Assembly (NCBI GenBank): GCA_937915835.1
Contig: CALGHA010000128.1
Coordinates: forward strand, 1 to 45,721
Direction: 5' to 3'
Length of the DNA stretch: 45,721 bases
Origin: an uncultured Fretibacterium sp.
GTDB lineage: Bacteria > Synergistota > Synergistia > Synergistales > Aminobacteriaceae
Below the pieces are notes generated by a model. It was given only the letters and a program-made list of their open reading frames with translations, made no database searches and had not been told where the DNA came from. Made by a program: the position numbers and the translations under genes. Positions 33,479-42,187 of the stretch are shown piece by piece (position 1 is the stretch's first letter; each line of letters starts with the position of its first letter).

Positions 33479-35644
33479 ATGTTAAAGAATTTGAAAATTA
33501 CCGCGAAACTTGGTTTAGGATTTGGGTTAGTATTGCTGCTGTTCTCCTTTGCAGTCTTTTTCAGCTGGAAGAGTATATCCGGTGTTCAAGGCGAAATCAA
33601 TTTTTTGAAATATGTAATTCAATCGGTAAGTCTGACAAATGACATGAATATTACGGTGTCTTATATTCGTGCCGGCATTAGAGACCTTCGTTTTACTGAA
33701 AGTGAAGACGATATTACTAATCTTCAGCATCATTTTGATGATCTTCAGCCGCAAATTGAAGCTCTCAAAAAACTTTACGTCACAGTCCCTCGAATAGATA
33801 TACTTGCAAAAGCTTCTGACATTGAAAGAACTCTGAATAACAGTACGGCCAATTTAGCAAAAGTTATATCAATGATACGAACCAAACGTGCCGCCGTTAA
33901 GAGACTTGATGAGGACATCGCAAAAATCCGAAGCGCATTAAATGAAGTAGTAAGATTGCAGTATCAACGCATGGACGGTACAATTGATGACATAATCGCA
34001 GGAAATATTGAGCAGGAACAAATCAGAGATGAAATAAACCGCAAAGTTGAACGTATCCGAGAAATAGAAGAAGCGGCAAATCAAATTACTCACGCGGCAT
34101 GGCAATATCAGCAGGGAATGCAATACCGCGACATAAAAACTCTTAACGATGTTGTAAAGGAAATAAGCGATCTTCAGACGACTTGCGAAAATTTTGCGGC
34201 TACTACACGAGCTGAAGAAGTTGCACAGTCACTTCAAGCTGCACGTCCGGCATTTATGGAGTTCAAAGAGGGCTTTAATGACGTTTTAAGAGCTTATACA
34301 GAAACAGATCCTTTATTTCAAGCGTTGTTAAAAGACGGCCTCCAAATGGTAAGCATTGCTGATAACATAATGGATACTTGCGTAATAAATCTCGACAGAC
34401 TGATGATGATTGCCTCTGATTCACTGGGCAGTGCTGTTTTATTGCTGATATCATCGGCCGCAATTTCTATATTTTTAGGCTTTGGCATCGCAATATTCAT
34501 AGCAAGGTCTATTCGTATTCCTTTGGGGCGAGTTGTTGAACTTGTTACTAATGCACGCGACGGAGATATGACTACGACACGTTATGACTTTCATTATGAT
34601 GGTCATGATGAACTCGGAGATCTCGGAGATGCTTTATCAGAAATGTTCTTATCCTTGCGTACAGCGATCGGAGAAATTCGAGACAACGCGAACTCTTCGA
34701 CCGATAAAGCCGCAACTATGCATAAAGACGCGTCAACTAATCTTGAAGGAGCCAGTCATGTTCGCCAGGAAGTTGCTAATACAGTAAAATTAATGGAATC
34801 AAATTCAGCTTCTCTTGAGCAAAGCAACGCAGGAACTCAAGAAATGTCATCAGCCTCAATGACTAGTGCCCAAGCGGCTACGGATTGTGCAGAATTTATC
34901 GCAAATGTTACGGAAGTTGCGGGCAATGCTACCCAAACAGTAAAAGAAGCTATCGCTAACATGACTATATTATTGACTAAGACTAGTGAAAGCGGCGAAA
35001 AACTTCAAGGGCTTGTTGATTCAGTGGACAAGATAAGCGAGTTCATCGGAGTAATAACTTCAATAGCTGCCCAGACAAATTTATTAGCATTGAATGCTGC
35101 GATTGAAGCGGCTCGTGCAGGTGATGCTGGCAGAGGTTTTGCGGTTGTTGCTGAAAGTGTACGTAAACTTGCCGAAGAATCATCTCGTGCTTCTGACAGC
35201 GTCCGAGAACTTATGGCAGATCTTCAAGACGGAGCGCGAGACACTAAATCAGCCAGCGATGAAACGGCAACGTTGTTAGTCCAGACTGTTGAGAAGGCGA
35301 ACGGGGCTAAAGATTCACTTAGTGAAGCAATGGAGCAAATCGATAAAGCAAACGACAGAATACAGAATATAGCGGCAGTTGCCCAAGAACAAGCAGCATC
35401 AAGCCGAGAAATCGCACAAGGAATTGACAGCGTAACGAAAGCTACAACGGATATTCTAGAAAATCTTGCAGGGATTAAAGCCTCAATGGACGATACTACA
35501 ATAGTTGCGGAACGAGCGGCTAAAATTTCTAATGAGCAAACACAACTTGCACAAGATTTACGTGACTCACTGTCTATGTTTAATATTGGCGAGAATGAAA
35601 CTTCAGCGTCAAAAAGACGTAGAGCGCTTCCGGCTAAAAAATAA
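33479..35644 (+). CDS. Methyl-accepting chemotaxis protein
   Basis: 721 residues. TM1 about 11-31; a sensor region of about 285 residues, all helical, close to the helical bimodular (HBM) type; TM2 about 316-341; HAMP about 341-395; then the cytoplasmic signalling hairpin with the conserved tip AAQTNLLALNAAIEAARAG (starting near 530). Ends in a basic tail (SKRRRALPAKK) with no CheR-binding pentapeptide. Strong GGGGGA ribosome site. No che or flagellar genes are near, so it may be an orphan receptor. Ligand unknown. Confidence 0.96.
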   Translation: MLKNLKITAKLGLGFGLVLLLFSFAVFFSWKSISGVQGEINFLKYVIQSVSLTNDMNITVSYIRAGIRDLRFTESEDDITNLQHHFDDLQPQIEALKKLYVTVPRIDILAKASDIERTLNNSTANLAKVISMIRTKRAAVKRLDEDIAKIRSALNEVVRLQYQRMDGTIDDIIAGNIEQEQIRDEINRKVERIREIEEAANQITHAAWQYQQGMQYRDIKTLNDVVKEISDLQTTCENFAATTRAEEVAQSLQAARPAFMEFKEGFNDVLRAYTETDPLFQALLKDGLQMVSIADNIMDTCVINLDRLMMIASDSLGSAVLLLISSAAISIFLGFGIAIFIARSIRIPLGRVVELVTNARDGDMTTTRYDFHYDGHDELGDLGDALSEMFLSLRTAIGEIRDNANSSTDKAATMHKDASTNLEGASHVRQEVANTVKLMESNSASLEQSNAGTQEMSSASMTSAQAATDCAEFIANVTEVAGNATQTVKEAIANMTILLTKTSESGEKLQGLVDSVDKISEFIGVITSIAAQTNLLALNAAIEAARAGDAGRGFAVVAESVRKLAEESSRASDSVRELMADLQDGARDTKSASDETATLLVQTVEKANGAKDSLSEAMEQIDKANDRIQNIAAVAQEQAASSREIAQGIDSVTKATTDILENLAGIKASMDDTTIVAERAAKISNEQTQLAQDLRDSLSMFNIGENETSASKRRRALPAKK

Positions 35645-35679
35645 AACTAGACTGTAATATATGTCAGGAATATTGCAAA

Positions 35680-35708
35680 TTGTGATAAAATTTACGCTTA
35701 AATATTAT
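35680..35708 (+). promoter_or_regulatory. Promoter of the aminotransferase gene
   Basis: TTGTGA (35680-35685), 17-base spacer, TATTAT (35703-35708). Probably drives the aminotransferase and mnmA. Confidence 0.5.
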
Positions 35709-35735
35709 ATTGCATGAAAGGATTTGAAATTGATT

Positions 35736-36914
35736 ATGCCCAAACTCAGCGACAGAGTAGGGACTTTTACAGACTCCGTAATTCGACGAATGACTAGAAT
35801 ATGCAATAAATACGGAGCAATTAATTTATCGCAGGGATTTCCTGATTGGGATCCTCCGAAAGAGATGCTTGATTCACTTGCTAAGACAGCTTATACCGGG
35901 CCGCATCAGTACGCGATTACGTTCGGAGCTAAGAATTTCCGAGAAGCGATTTGTGCAAAACAGAGCAAAGCAATTGGACGCGAGATTGACCCTGAGACCG
36001 AAATAGTTATAACCTGTGGATCAACCGAAGCAATGATGGCCGCGATGATGACGATTTGCAATCCTGGCGATAAAGTTATGGTGTTCTCGCCATTTTACGA
36101 GAATTACGGGGCTGATTCGATTTTGTCAGGAGCGTCGCCGATTTACATTCCGTTAGTTCCGCCGACGTATGATTATGACATTAACTTAATCGAACAGGGC
36201 TTTAAGGACGGAGCAAAAGCAATCGTAATCTGCAATCCTTCAAATCCCTGCGGAAAAGTTTTCACGGAAAAAGAATTAATGGAAATTGGAAAATTGGCCT
36301 TAAAGTATGACGCGTTTATCGTAACTGATGAAGTTTACGAGCATATAGTGTTCGATCCGTATAAACACGTTTACGCTTCAGGACTTCCGGGAATGTTCGA
36401 CCATGTTATAACCTGTAATTCACTCTCAAAGACTTACTCAATCACCGGCTGGCGTTTGGGATATTTAATCGGTCCTGCAGATGTTGTTGACGGAGCGCGA
36501 AAAGTTCATGACTTCTTAACGGTTGGAGCGGCGGCACCATTACAGGAGGCGGCTGTTCATGCGTTCCAGCTTCCAGACAGTTATTATGACGAGCTCAAAG
36601 CAAAATATACAGAGAAGCGCGATTTGTTGCTTAAAGGTCTTGACGAGGCCGGCTTCAAGCATAATATTCCTCAAGGTTCGTATTTCGTCATGGTTGATAT
36701 TTCTAATTTCCTGGAGCTTCCGCAGTTCAAAGGTTGGACTGATTTAGAGTTCTGCGAATGGGTAATTAAGAATATCGGTGTTGCGGCAGTACCTGGTTCA
36801 AGTTTCTTCCGTGAGCCAATAAATAACTTAATCCGATTCCATTTTGCACGTTCAACCGAAGTTCTCGAGGAAGTCGGCAGACGTTTAAAGAAGATGGCTG
36901 AACTAGTGAAATAA
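35736..36914 (+). CDS. PLP-dependent aminotransferase, class I/II
   Basis: 392 residues from ATG 35736. A TTG at 35730 is better spaced from AAAGGA (35717-35722), so the start is uncertain by two residues. Fold-type I: NLSQGFPDWDPP, CNPSNPCGKVFT, TDEVYEHIVFD, and PLP Lys232 in CNSLSKTYSITGWRLGY. The closest types are kynurenine/methionine aminotransferases (YbdL-like), but aspartate- or valine-type transfer cannot be excluded. Two bases before mnmA. Confidence 0.93.
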   Translation: MPKLSDRVGTFTDSVIRRMTRICNKYGAINLSQGFPDWDPPKEMLDSLAKTAYTGPHQYAITFGAKNFREAICAKQSKAIGREIDPETEIVITCGSTEAMMAAMMTICNPGDKVMVFSPFYENYGADSILSGASPIYIPLVPPTYDYDINLIEQGFKDGAKAIVICNPSNPCGKVFTEKELMEIGKLALKYDAFIVTDEVYEHIVFDPYKHVYASGLPGMFDHVITCNSLSKTYSITGWRLGYLIGPADVVDGARKVHDFLTVGAAAPLQEAAVHAFQLPDSYYDELKAKYTEKRDLLLKGLDEAGFKHNIPQGSYFVMVDISNFLELPQFKGWTDLEFCEWVIKNIGVAAVPGSSFFREPINNLIRFHFARSTEVLEEVGRRLKKMAELVK

Positions 36915-36915
36915 A

Positions 36916-37980
36916 TTGAGCATATTAGTAGCCATGAGCGGAGGCGTTGACAGCAGCGTTTCCGCTTATTTAATGCGCGAAAAATATAAATCCTGCAAGG
37001 GCGCAACAATGCTTTTATTCCTGAATGAAGCGCTCGGAATTTCCGGAAAATATCCTTGCTGTTCACGTGAGAATATTATTGACGCTAAAGCCGTGTGTGA
37101 TGTCTTAGGGATTGAACACGAGATATTAAACTTTATGAATGAGTTTGAAGAATGCGTGATAAAAAAGTTCGTGAGAGTTTATGAAACTGGCGGAACTCCT
37201 AATCCATGTATTGACTGCAACAAGTTCATGAAGTTTGCGCTTTTTCTGGAACATGCGAGAAATTTAGGGCTTGAGAGAATTGCGACGGGACATTACGCGC
37301 GGATTGAACAGGACGCTTTAGGAAGATATATTTTGCGCAAGGCTGTAGACTTATCGCGGGATCAAAGCTACGTTCTCTACGGAATGACGCAGGAGCAATT
37401 ATCATGTACAGATTTTCCATTGGGTGAAATGTTGAAGTCTCAAGTTAGGGAATTGGCCGAAGAGTTGAATTTTACGAACGCGAGAAAGCATGACAGTCAA
37501 GATATTTGCTTTGTGCCTGATGGGGATTATGCCGGCTTTATCGAGAAATACACGGGGAAAAAATATCAGCCTGGAAATTTCGTAGACGCTTCGGGAAATA
37601 TTTTAGGCACTCACAACGGAATTATTCATTACACGGCTGGCCAACGTCGAGGCTTGGGAGTTGCGGCGAAATCGAGACTATATATTTCTGAGATTAACAC
37701 TGAGAATAACACGATAACTCTTTCGCCTGAATGCTTCATGACCAAGCGAATAACTGTAAATGACGTGAACTTAATCGCGTTTGATAAACTTCCTGAAAAT
37801 TACTCAGCGAGCGTAAAAGTTCGTTATCGTCAAAAGGAAATTCCGGCGGTGATAAATCAGGTTTCGAGTGATGAGCTTGTAATTGAGTTTGCTGAAGAAC
37901 AAAAGGCTCCGGCAAAAGGTCAAGCGGCAGTAATTTACGATGGGGATTATGTAATCGGCGGCGGAACAATAAGCGGCTGA
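36916..37980 (+). CDS. mnmA: tRNA 2-thiouridylase MnmA
   Basis: 354 residues, TTG start. Puts sulfur on U34 of tRNA(Lys, Glu, Gln). PP-loop SGGVDSS (8-14), catalytic Cys in GGTPNPCIDCN (Cys98, and Cys101), and the persulfide Cys198 in DSQDICF. The C-terminal beta-barrel domain is complete (SASVKVRYRQKEIPAVI, KGQAAVIYDGDYVIGGGTI). No good ribosome site; it starts 2 bases after the previous stop, so coupling is likely. Confidence 0.95.
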   Translation: MSILVAMSGGVDSSVSAYLMREKYKSCKGATMLLFLNEALGISGKYPCCSRENIIDAKAVCDVLGIEHEILNFMNEFEECVIKKFVRVYETGGTPNPCIDCNKFMKFALFLEHARNLGLERIATGHYARIEQDALGRYILRKAVDLSRDQSYVLYGMTQEQLSCTDFPLGEMLKSQVRELAEELNFTNARKHDSQDICFVPDGDYAGFIEKYTGKKYQPGNFVDASGNILGTHNGIIHYTAGQRRGLGVAAKSRLYISEINTENNTITLSPECFMTKRITVNDVNLIAFDKLPENYSASVKVRYRQKEIPAVINQVSSDELVIEFAEEQKAPAKGQAAVIYDGDYVIGGGTISG

Positions 37981-38000
37981 AATTTTCTGCTATATTTATC

Positions 38001-38273
38001 ATGGAAAGATTTTAGCGGTATTAATTCTCGTTCTGACTATGACAGGGATTGCCTGTGCTGACTTGAAATTTGACATTCTGCTCACTCCTTCAAGAAGCTA
38101 TAAATCGAATTGCTGTAATCGACGGCGGCGGCTCCTTCAGTCAGAAATTAGTCAAGTGGAAATGTTTACTCTGCGACAAAACTTTTTACTCGTTAGGCGG
38201 CTATAATCTCAACATTAAGGACTGGGTATATTATTGCTTTCAAGGGAATGCGTCCAATTCTGATGGATATTAA
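38001..38273 (+). pseudogene. Decayed small secreted-protein gene
   Basis: In one frame (for example the codons starting at 38015) the sequence reads LAVLILVLTMTGIACADLKFD, a clear signal peptide ending ACA. But the ATG at 38001 is in another frame and stops at once (MERF, stop). From about 38070 the reading moves back to the ATG frame and gives SLLQEAINRIAVIDGGG and a CxxC (KCLLCDK) before the stop at 38273. Two small indels fit. The original protein would have been about 90 residues, exported, with a zinc-ribbon-like segment. Family not recognised. This lies in a 325-base stretch with no intact gene. Confidence 0.5.
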
Positions 38274-38305
38274 CGTTTATTACTTGAAATAGGAGTTGAA
38301 TTAAC

Positions 38306-38884
38306 ATGAAAGCAATCAAAATTTTTATTATCTCGTCCGTTCTAGTCGTATTAGCTTTGAGTTCGTGCGCTAATGCTGAACTTCCGAAGACGTATAAAGA
38401 GTTTAAGGCTCGTTATCAGACTGAAGCGAAGACGTATCAAGGAGCGATAAAATTATACTTTGAGGCTGTATTCGCGTACATCAACAAGGAGACACGAGAA
38501 GAGGGCGGAAAAATGCTGAGATATTCTCTTCGTTCGGAGACACCGATTGACCGTTCAACGTATTATGCGACTTTTGCCGATAGATTGAAAAATCCTGCAT
38601 ACTCTCATATATTCCGGAGTTACGCAAAAGGAACTTCGCCGGAGAATGACTATGCGATGTCGCCGGATGACTTCGAGATTAATTACACGGGAAAAGTTGA
38701 GGACGCAAGAGATTATCTGCGAGTGTTCTTGAGGAGTTCGGGAGCTGACAGTCCCAGAGCCGTATGGGTGAAAGAGTTTGACGACGGCTTATGGTTCGTG
38801 ATTAATAACGCGGCAACTTATGTTGAAGTCAAACAAGGGAGCTGGGATTTTTCACGTCCTGGCTCTCTTTTTGTGTATATTTAA
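38306..38884 (+). CDS. Small exported protein or lipoprotein
   Basis: 192 residues, not recognised. Residues 1-25 are a signal peptide (KIFIISSVLVVLALSSCANA). Either cleavage after ANA or lipidation at Cys21 (LSSC lipobox) is possible. The mature part is mainly helical, charged, with DFEINYTGKVEDARDYLRVFLRSSGADSPRAVWVKE. AGGAG upstream. The final codons (QGSWDFSRPGSLF) lie in a terminator hairpin. Function unknown; probably periplasmic or surface. Confidence 0.85.
   Translation: MKAIKIFIISSVLVVLALSSCANAELPKTYKEFKARYQTEAKTYQGAIKLYFEAVFAYINKETREEGGKMLRYSLRSETPIDRSTYYATFADRLKNPAYSHIFRSYAKGTSPENDYAMSPDDFEINYTGKVEDARDYLRVFLRSSGADSPRAVWVKEFDDGLWFVINNAATYVEVKQGSWDFSRPGSLFVYI
38835..38872 (+). terminator. 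Intrinsic terminator inside the 3' end of the exported-protein gene
   Basis: A 13-bp helix, arms 38835-38847 and 38857-38869 with several G-U pairs (GGGAGC with GCTCTC), 9-base loop, then a T run (38868-38872). It overlaps the last codons of the preceding gene. Confidence 0.6.
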
Positions 38885-38922
38885 GATGTCCAAGAGATGA
38901 TTGAAACACTCCCAACTTAGTT

Positions 38923-38950
38923 TTGATAGAATATTGCCGTAAGATATAAG
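38923..38950 (+). promoter_or_regulatory. Promoter of the restriction-modification operon
   Basis: TTGATA (38923-38928), 16-base spacer, TATAAG (38945-38950), 32 bases before the nuclease ATG. Confidence 0.5.
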
Positions 38951-38982
38951 CATATTAACAGGAAGAGAAACTTACAGGGAAA

Positions 38983-39780
38983 ATGACACAAACTGAAAGA
39001 TTAACAACTCAGCATAAAGCTTCACACGGCGTTGACGGAATATTTGGAGCTGACGCAAAAACGCAATCTGTCATGAATTACATTCAGGGAAAATATTCGA
39101 GATTATTATTCAGGCATAGGACATTCATAACAAAAGCAGAAATTAACGAGGCTTTACAGAAAATTGATAGGGACTTAGGTCAAACTCTCTTTGTCAGCGA
39201 TGCAAGCATACAGCCGGACGGCGGCATAATCGAAGTCAAAGATGATAATGATAACTGGCGAGTAATTTTAGTATCTGAGGCAAAATATCAGGGGAAAGAC
39301 ATAGAGAATATTCAACAGGGAATATTAGTCGGGAAAAATAATAATCAGGACTTAATGGTCGCTGGAAATGCTATAGAACGTGCGCATAAAAATATTTCAG
39401 AGATTGCTAATTATATGCTTTCCGAATCACATTTCCCGTATGTATTATTTCTTGAAGGCTCAAATTTCCTCACTCAGGATATAATAATTAAGCGTCCTGA
39501 CGGAAGAGCCGTAACGTTAAAATATACATCCGGCGCATTGAACAGGTTAGACCGTCTGACTTCGGCCAATTACGGAATGCCTATCAACACGAACTTATGT
39601 CGCAACAAATTCATTAATCATCGAGATAAAATCATAATGCTTCAAGCGGCTTCAATTTATACGCATGGCAACGGCGATCGATGGCAGGAGCAGGAAATGT
39701 TTAATATTATGCTGGAAATAGCAGAGACTTCGATAAAAATATTAGCGAGCGATTTATTCAATCAGCTCACGGGAAAATAA
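38983..39780 (+). CDS. ecoRIR-like: Type II restriction endonuclease, EcoRI family
   Basis: 265 residues. Aligned from memory with EcoRI (277 residues), it is highly similar over nearly all its length, with a 12-residue gap in the N-terminal region. Catalytic residues: Asp79 in QPDGG, Glu99 and Lys101 in SEAKYQGKD (EcoRI Asp91, Glu111, Lys113). Recognition arm: AGNAIERAHKN with Asn129, Glu132, Arg133 (EcoRI 141, 144, 145), so GAATTC is the expected site. Differences at functionally known positions: Tyr102 for His114, Val126 for Ala138, Lys180 for Glu192. The methylase gene follows by 3 bases, same order as in the EcoRI plasmid. Base composition is AT-richer than its neighbours, pointing to transfer. 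Confidence 0.96.
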   Translation: MTQTERLTTQHKASHGVDGIFGADAKTQSVMNYIQGKYSRLLFRHRTFITKAEINEALQKIDRDLGQTLFVSDASIQPDGGIIEVKDDNDNWRVILVSEAKYQGKDIENIQQGILVGKNNNQDLMVAGNAIERAHKNISEIANYMLSESHFPYVLFLEGSNFLTQDIIIKRPDGRAVTLKYTSGALNRLDRLTSANYGMPINTNLCRNKFINHRDKIIMLQAASIYTHGNGDRWQEQEMFNIMLEIAETSIKILASDLFNQLTGK

Positions 39781-39783
39781 ATC

Positions 39784-40773
39784 ATGACACGCCGAGTAAA
39801 TCACAAACTCTTAGACCGGGCAAAAGCTAACAAGAAGGATGAGTTTTACACGCTTTATTCTGACATAGAACGCGAACTTCAACATTACGAAGCTCACTTC
39901 AAAGATAAAGTTGTTTATTGCAACTGCGATGACGTGAGAATAAGCAATTTCTACAAATATTTTGCTCACGATTTCCAAAGATTAGGCTTGAAGAAGTTAA
40001 TCTGCTCGCGTTACAAAAAGAATTATGCTGATCTGTTCAATCCATCTTATGAACGAGGCTTTTATTATGAATACACCGGAAGTGAAACGATTAATCCCGG
40101 TCTTGACGAAGTGAAATATTTTACTGGAGACGGAGATTTTAGGAGCTTTGAGTGCGTAGAATTATTGAAACAGTCTGATATTGTCGTTACAAATCCCCCG
40201 TTCTCATTGTTCAGGGAATACGTCAGCCAGCTCATGAAATACGGGAAAAAGTTTTTGATCATCAGCAACATCAACGCAATCACGTACAAAGAAATTTTCT
40301 CGCTCATTCAGAATAATCAAATCTGGCTCGGTATAAATTTTGGACGTGGAATTTCCGGCTTTATTGTCCCGGAAGATTATGAACTCTACGGAACTGAAAC
40401 AAGGACTGACGAAAACGGCAGCAAGATAATATCTCCTAACAATTGCTTATGGCTCACGAACTTAGACAACTTCAAGCGGCATAAAAGCATAATCCTCACC
40501 AGAAAATATTACGGCCATGAAGAAATATACCCGTTCTATGACAATTATCCTGGTATCAATGTGGACAAGACTGAAAATATCCCAGTGGATTTTTCCGGAG
40601 CAATGGGAGTTCCGATTACATTTCTGCATAAATTTAATCCTGAACAGTTCGAGATTTTAGGCTTTAGAAAGGGAATTGACGGCAAAGATTTATCAATCAA
40701 TGGCAAATGTCCATACTTCAGAATTCTAATCAGGCACAAAAAATCAGCACCCCCCGAAGGAGATGCTGTGTAA
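39784..40773 (+). CDS. ecoRIM-like: Adenine DNA methyltransferase, EcoRI family
   Basis: 329 residues. Closely resembles M.EcoRI (326 residues): KDEFYTLYSDIERELQHYEAHFKDKVVYCNCDD, the catalytic NPPF motif (about residues 138-141), GRGISGFIVPEDYELYGTE, SPNNCLWLTNLD and INGKCPYFRILI. It should methylate the second A of GAATTC, protecting host DNA from the nuclease upstream. Likeness to M.EcoRI stops at about RILIRHKK; the last residues SAPPEGDAV are coded by a terminator hairpin of the glg operon. Confidence 0.96.
   Translation: MTRRVNHKLLDRAKANKKDEFYTLYSDIERELQHYEAHFKDKVVYCNCDDVRISNFYKYFAHDFQRLGLKKLICSRYKKNYADLFNPSYERGFYYEYTGSETINPGLDEVKYFTGDGDFRSFECVELLKQSDIVVTNPPFSLFREYVSQLMKYGKKFLIISNINAITYKEIFSLIQNNQIWLGINFGRGISGFIVPEDYELYGTETRTDENGSKIISPNNCLWLTNLDNFKRHKSIILTRKYYGHEEIYPFYDNYPGINVDKTENIPVDFSGAMGVPITFLHKFNPEQFEILGFRKGIDGKDLSINGKCPYFRILIRHKKSAPPEGDAV
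40738..40768 (-). terminator. Intrinsic terminator of the glg operon
   Basis: Minus strand: arms CAGCATCTCC and GGGGGTGCTG (10 bp with two G-U pairs) closed by a TTCG tetraloop, then A and six T. It starts 22 bases after the glgC stop and lies wholly inside the 3' end of the methyltransferase gene on the other strand. Confidence 0.88.
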
Positions 40774-40789
40774 TCTTCATTAAAACTTT

Positions 40790-42118
40790 TTAGCCCATAG
40801 TGTCCCAGCTCTGGCCTTCTTCGATCTGGTCGCTTCCAGTCAGATATAATTCTTTCGGAACTCCGGCTACAACAATTCCTGATTTCGGATCAACATAATA
40901 ATTCTTCGCGTCAGCTTCAGGATCCTCTCCGATTACTGTGCCGTCTGGAATAATATTATGTCCGTCGATAATCGCACGCTTAATTCTGCAATTTCGACCA
41001 ACTACGACATCATGCCCGATAATGCTTTCTTCAACGACGCTTCCCGCCTGAACTAAACAGTTACGAGCAAGAACTGAATTTGATACATCGGCTCCGAATA
41101 CTCTGCAGCCTTCGCTCAACAAAACTCGGTTAATGCTGCAGGGATGACCACTGTCAGGATAGCAATACGAAGGGGGATCTCCATAAGAAACTGTTCTAAT
41201 TGGCCACATCGGGTTGTAGAACGTCATTTCACTTTCATGGCTGATGAGTTCCATGTGAGCCTGCCAATATGCGTGAAGAGTTCCTACATCGCGCCAATAA
41301 GGCTTGTCGGTTCTCCACTGGTGAACAAGCTCGGTCTCGGCTGACGGATGCGGCAGAATATTCGTCGAGAAGTCATAAGCGCAAACTTTCATTCCGTGTG
41401 CTACAAGGTCAGGAATTATATCCTTGCCGAAGTCGTGATGAGTTTCTTCCTTCATTGCGTCGTCGTCAAGTGCCTCTTCAAGAACTTTGCGCTCGAAAAC
41501 GTAATTTCCCATCGAGACATAACTAAATCCCGGCTTGCCTGGAATTTCCGGCGGGTTCTTCGGCTTCTCCATGAACTCGATTATACGGCCGTTCTTGTCC
41601 GTCTTAATGCAGCCAAATTCCGTAGCGTCAGAAACAGGTACAACATTAGCGGCAATCGTTACGTCAGCTTTCTGGGCTATATGCCACGCTATCATCTGGT
41701 CAACGTCCATCTTGTAAATATGATCCGCTGCGAAAATACAAACTCTGTCAGCTCTGTAGCGCGTAATCATATGCTTGGCCTGATAAACCGCGTCCGCTGT
41801 CCCCTGATACCAATGTTCACCGCTCCACATCTGCGCTGGTATCGTCGTTACGAAGAAGTCCCGGCCCCTCATTGCTCCGCCGAACTGCCAGCCTCGTTCA
41901 ATATGTTCCATGAGTGATTGGCTCTTGAACTGGGTGAGAACGTAAACTGAATAGATTCCGCTGTTGATTAAATTGGAGAGTGCAAAATCAATGATACGAT
42001 ACTTTGCGGCGAAGTAAACTGCAGGTTTCGCGCGGTATTTCGTGAGGGGCATTAAGCGTTCGCCTTTTCCGCCAGCCATCACTATGCCTAACACTCTTCC
42101 GTGTCTGCCTGTGTACAT
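40790..42118 (-). CDS. glgC: Glucose-1-phosphate adenylyltransferase
   Basis: 442 residues. Makes ADP-glucose from glucose-1-phosphate and ATP, the first step of bacterial glycogen synthesis. GlgC signatures: LGIVMAGGKGERLMPLTKYRAKPAV, WYQGTADAVYQ, FAADHIYKMD, IEFMEKPKNP and a left-handed beta-helix C-terminus. Strong AAAGGAGG ribosome site. Last gene of the glgP-glgA-glgC operon, 69 bases after glgA, with a terminator 22 bases beyond. Confidence 0.97.
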   Translation of the reverse strand: MYTGRHGRVLGIVMAGGKGERLMPLTKYRAKPAVYFAAKYRIIDFALSNLINSGIYSVYVLTQFKSQSLMEHIERGWQFGGAMRGRDFFVTTIPAQMWSGEHWYQGTADAVYQAKHMITRYRADRVCIFAADHIYKMDVDQMIAWHIAQKADVTIAANVVPVSDATEFGCIKTDKNGRIIEFMEKPKNPPEIPGKPGFSYVSMGNYVFERKVLEEALDDDAMKEETHHDFGKDIIPDLVAHGMKVCAYDFSTNILPHPSAETELVHQWRTDKPYWRDVGTLHAYWQAHMELISHESEMTFYNPMWPIRTVSYGDPPSYCYPDSGHPCSINRVLLSEGCRVFGADVSNSVLARNCLVQAGSVVEESIIGHDVVVGRNCRIKRAIIDGHNIIPDGTVIGEDPEADAKNYYVDPKSGIVVAGVPKELYLTGSDQIEEGQSWDTMG

Positions 42119-42152
42119 GATTGAAACTTAACCTCCTTTTTATATTAACAAT

Positions 42153-42178
42153 ACCCCCTGCAAAATTTAACAAGGGGC
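42153..42178 (-). other. Small hairpin between glgA and glgC
   Basis: Minus strand CCCCTTG pairs with CAGGGGG around a short A/T loop. No T run follows, so it is not a terminator; it may separate or stabilise mRNA segments. Confidence 0.35.
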
Positions 42179-42187
42179 ATTAATTTT

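Noticed and set aside
41348..41917. Plus-strand frame of 189 codons over glgC
   Set aside because: Shadow of the well-conserved glgC; no recognisable motifs.
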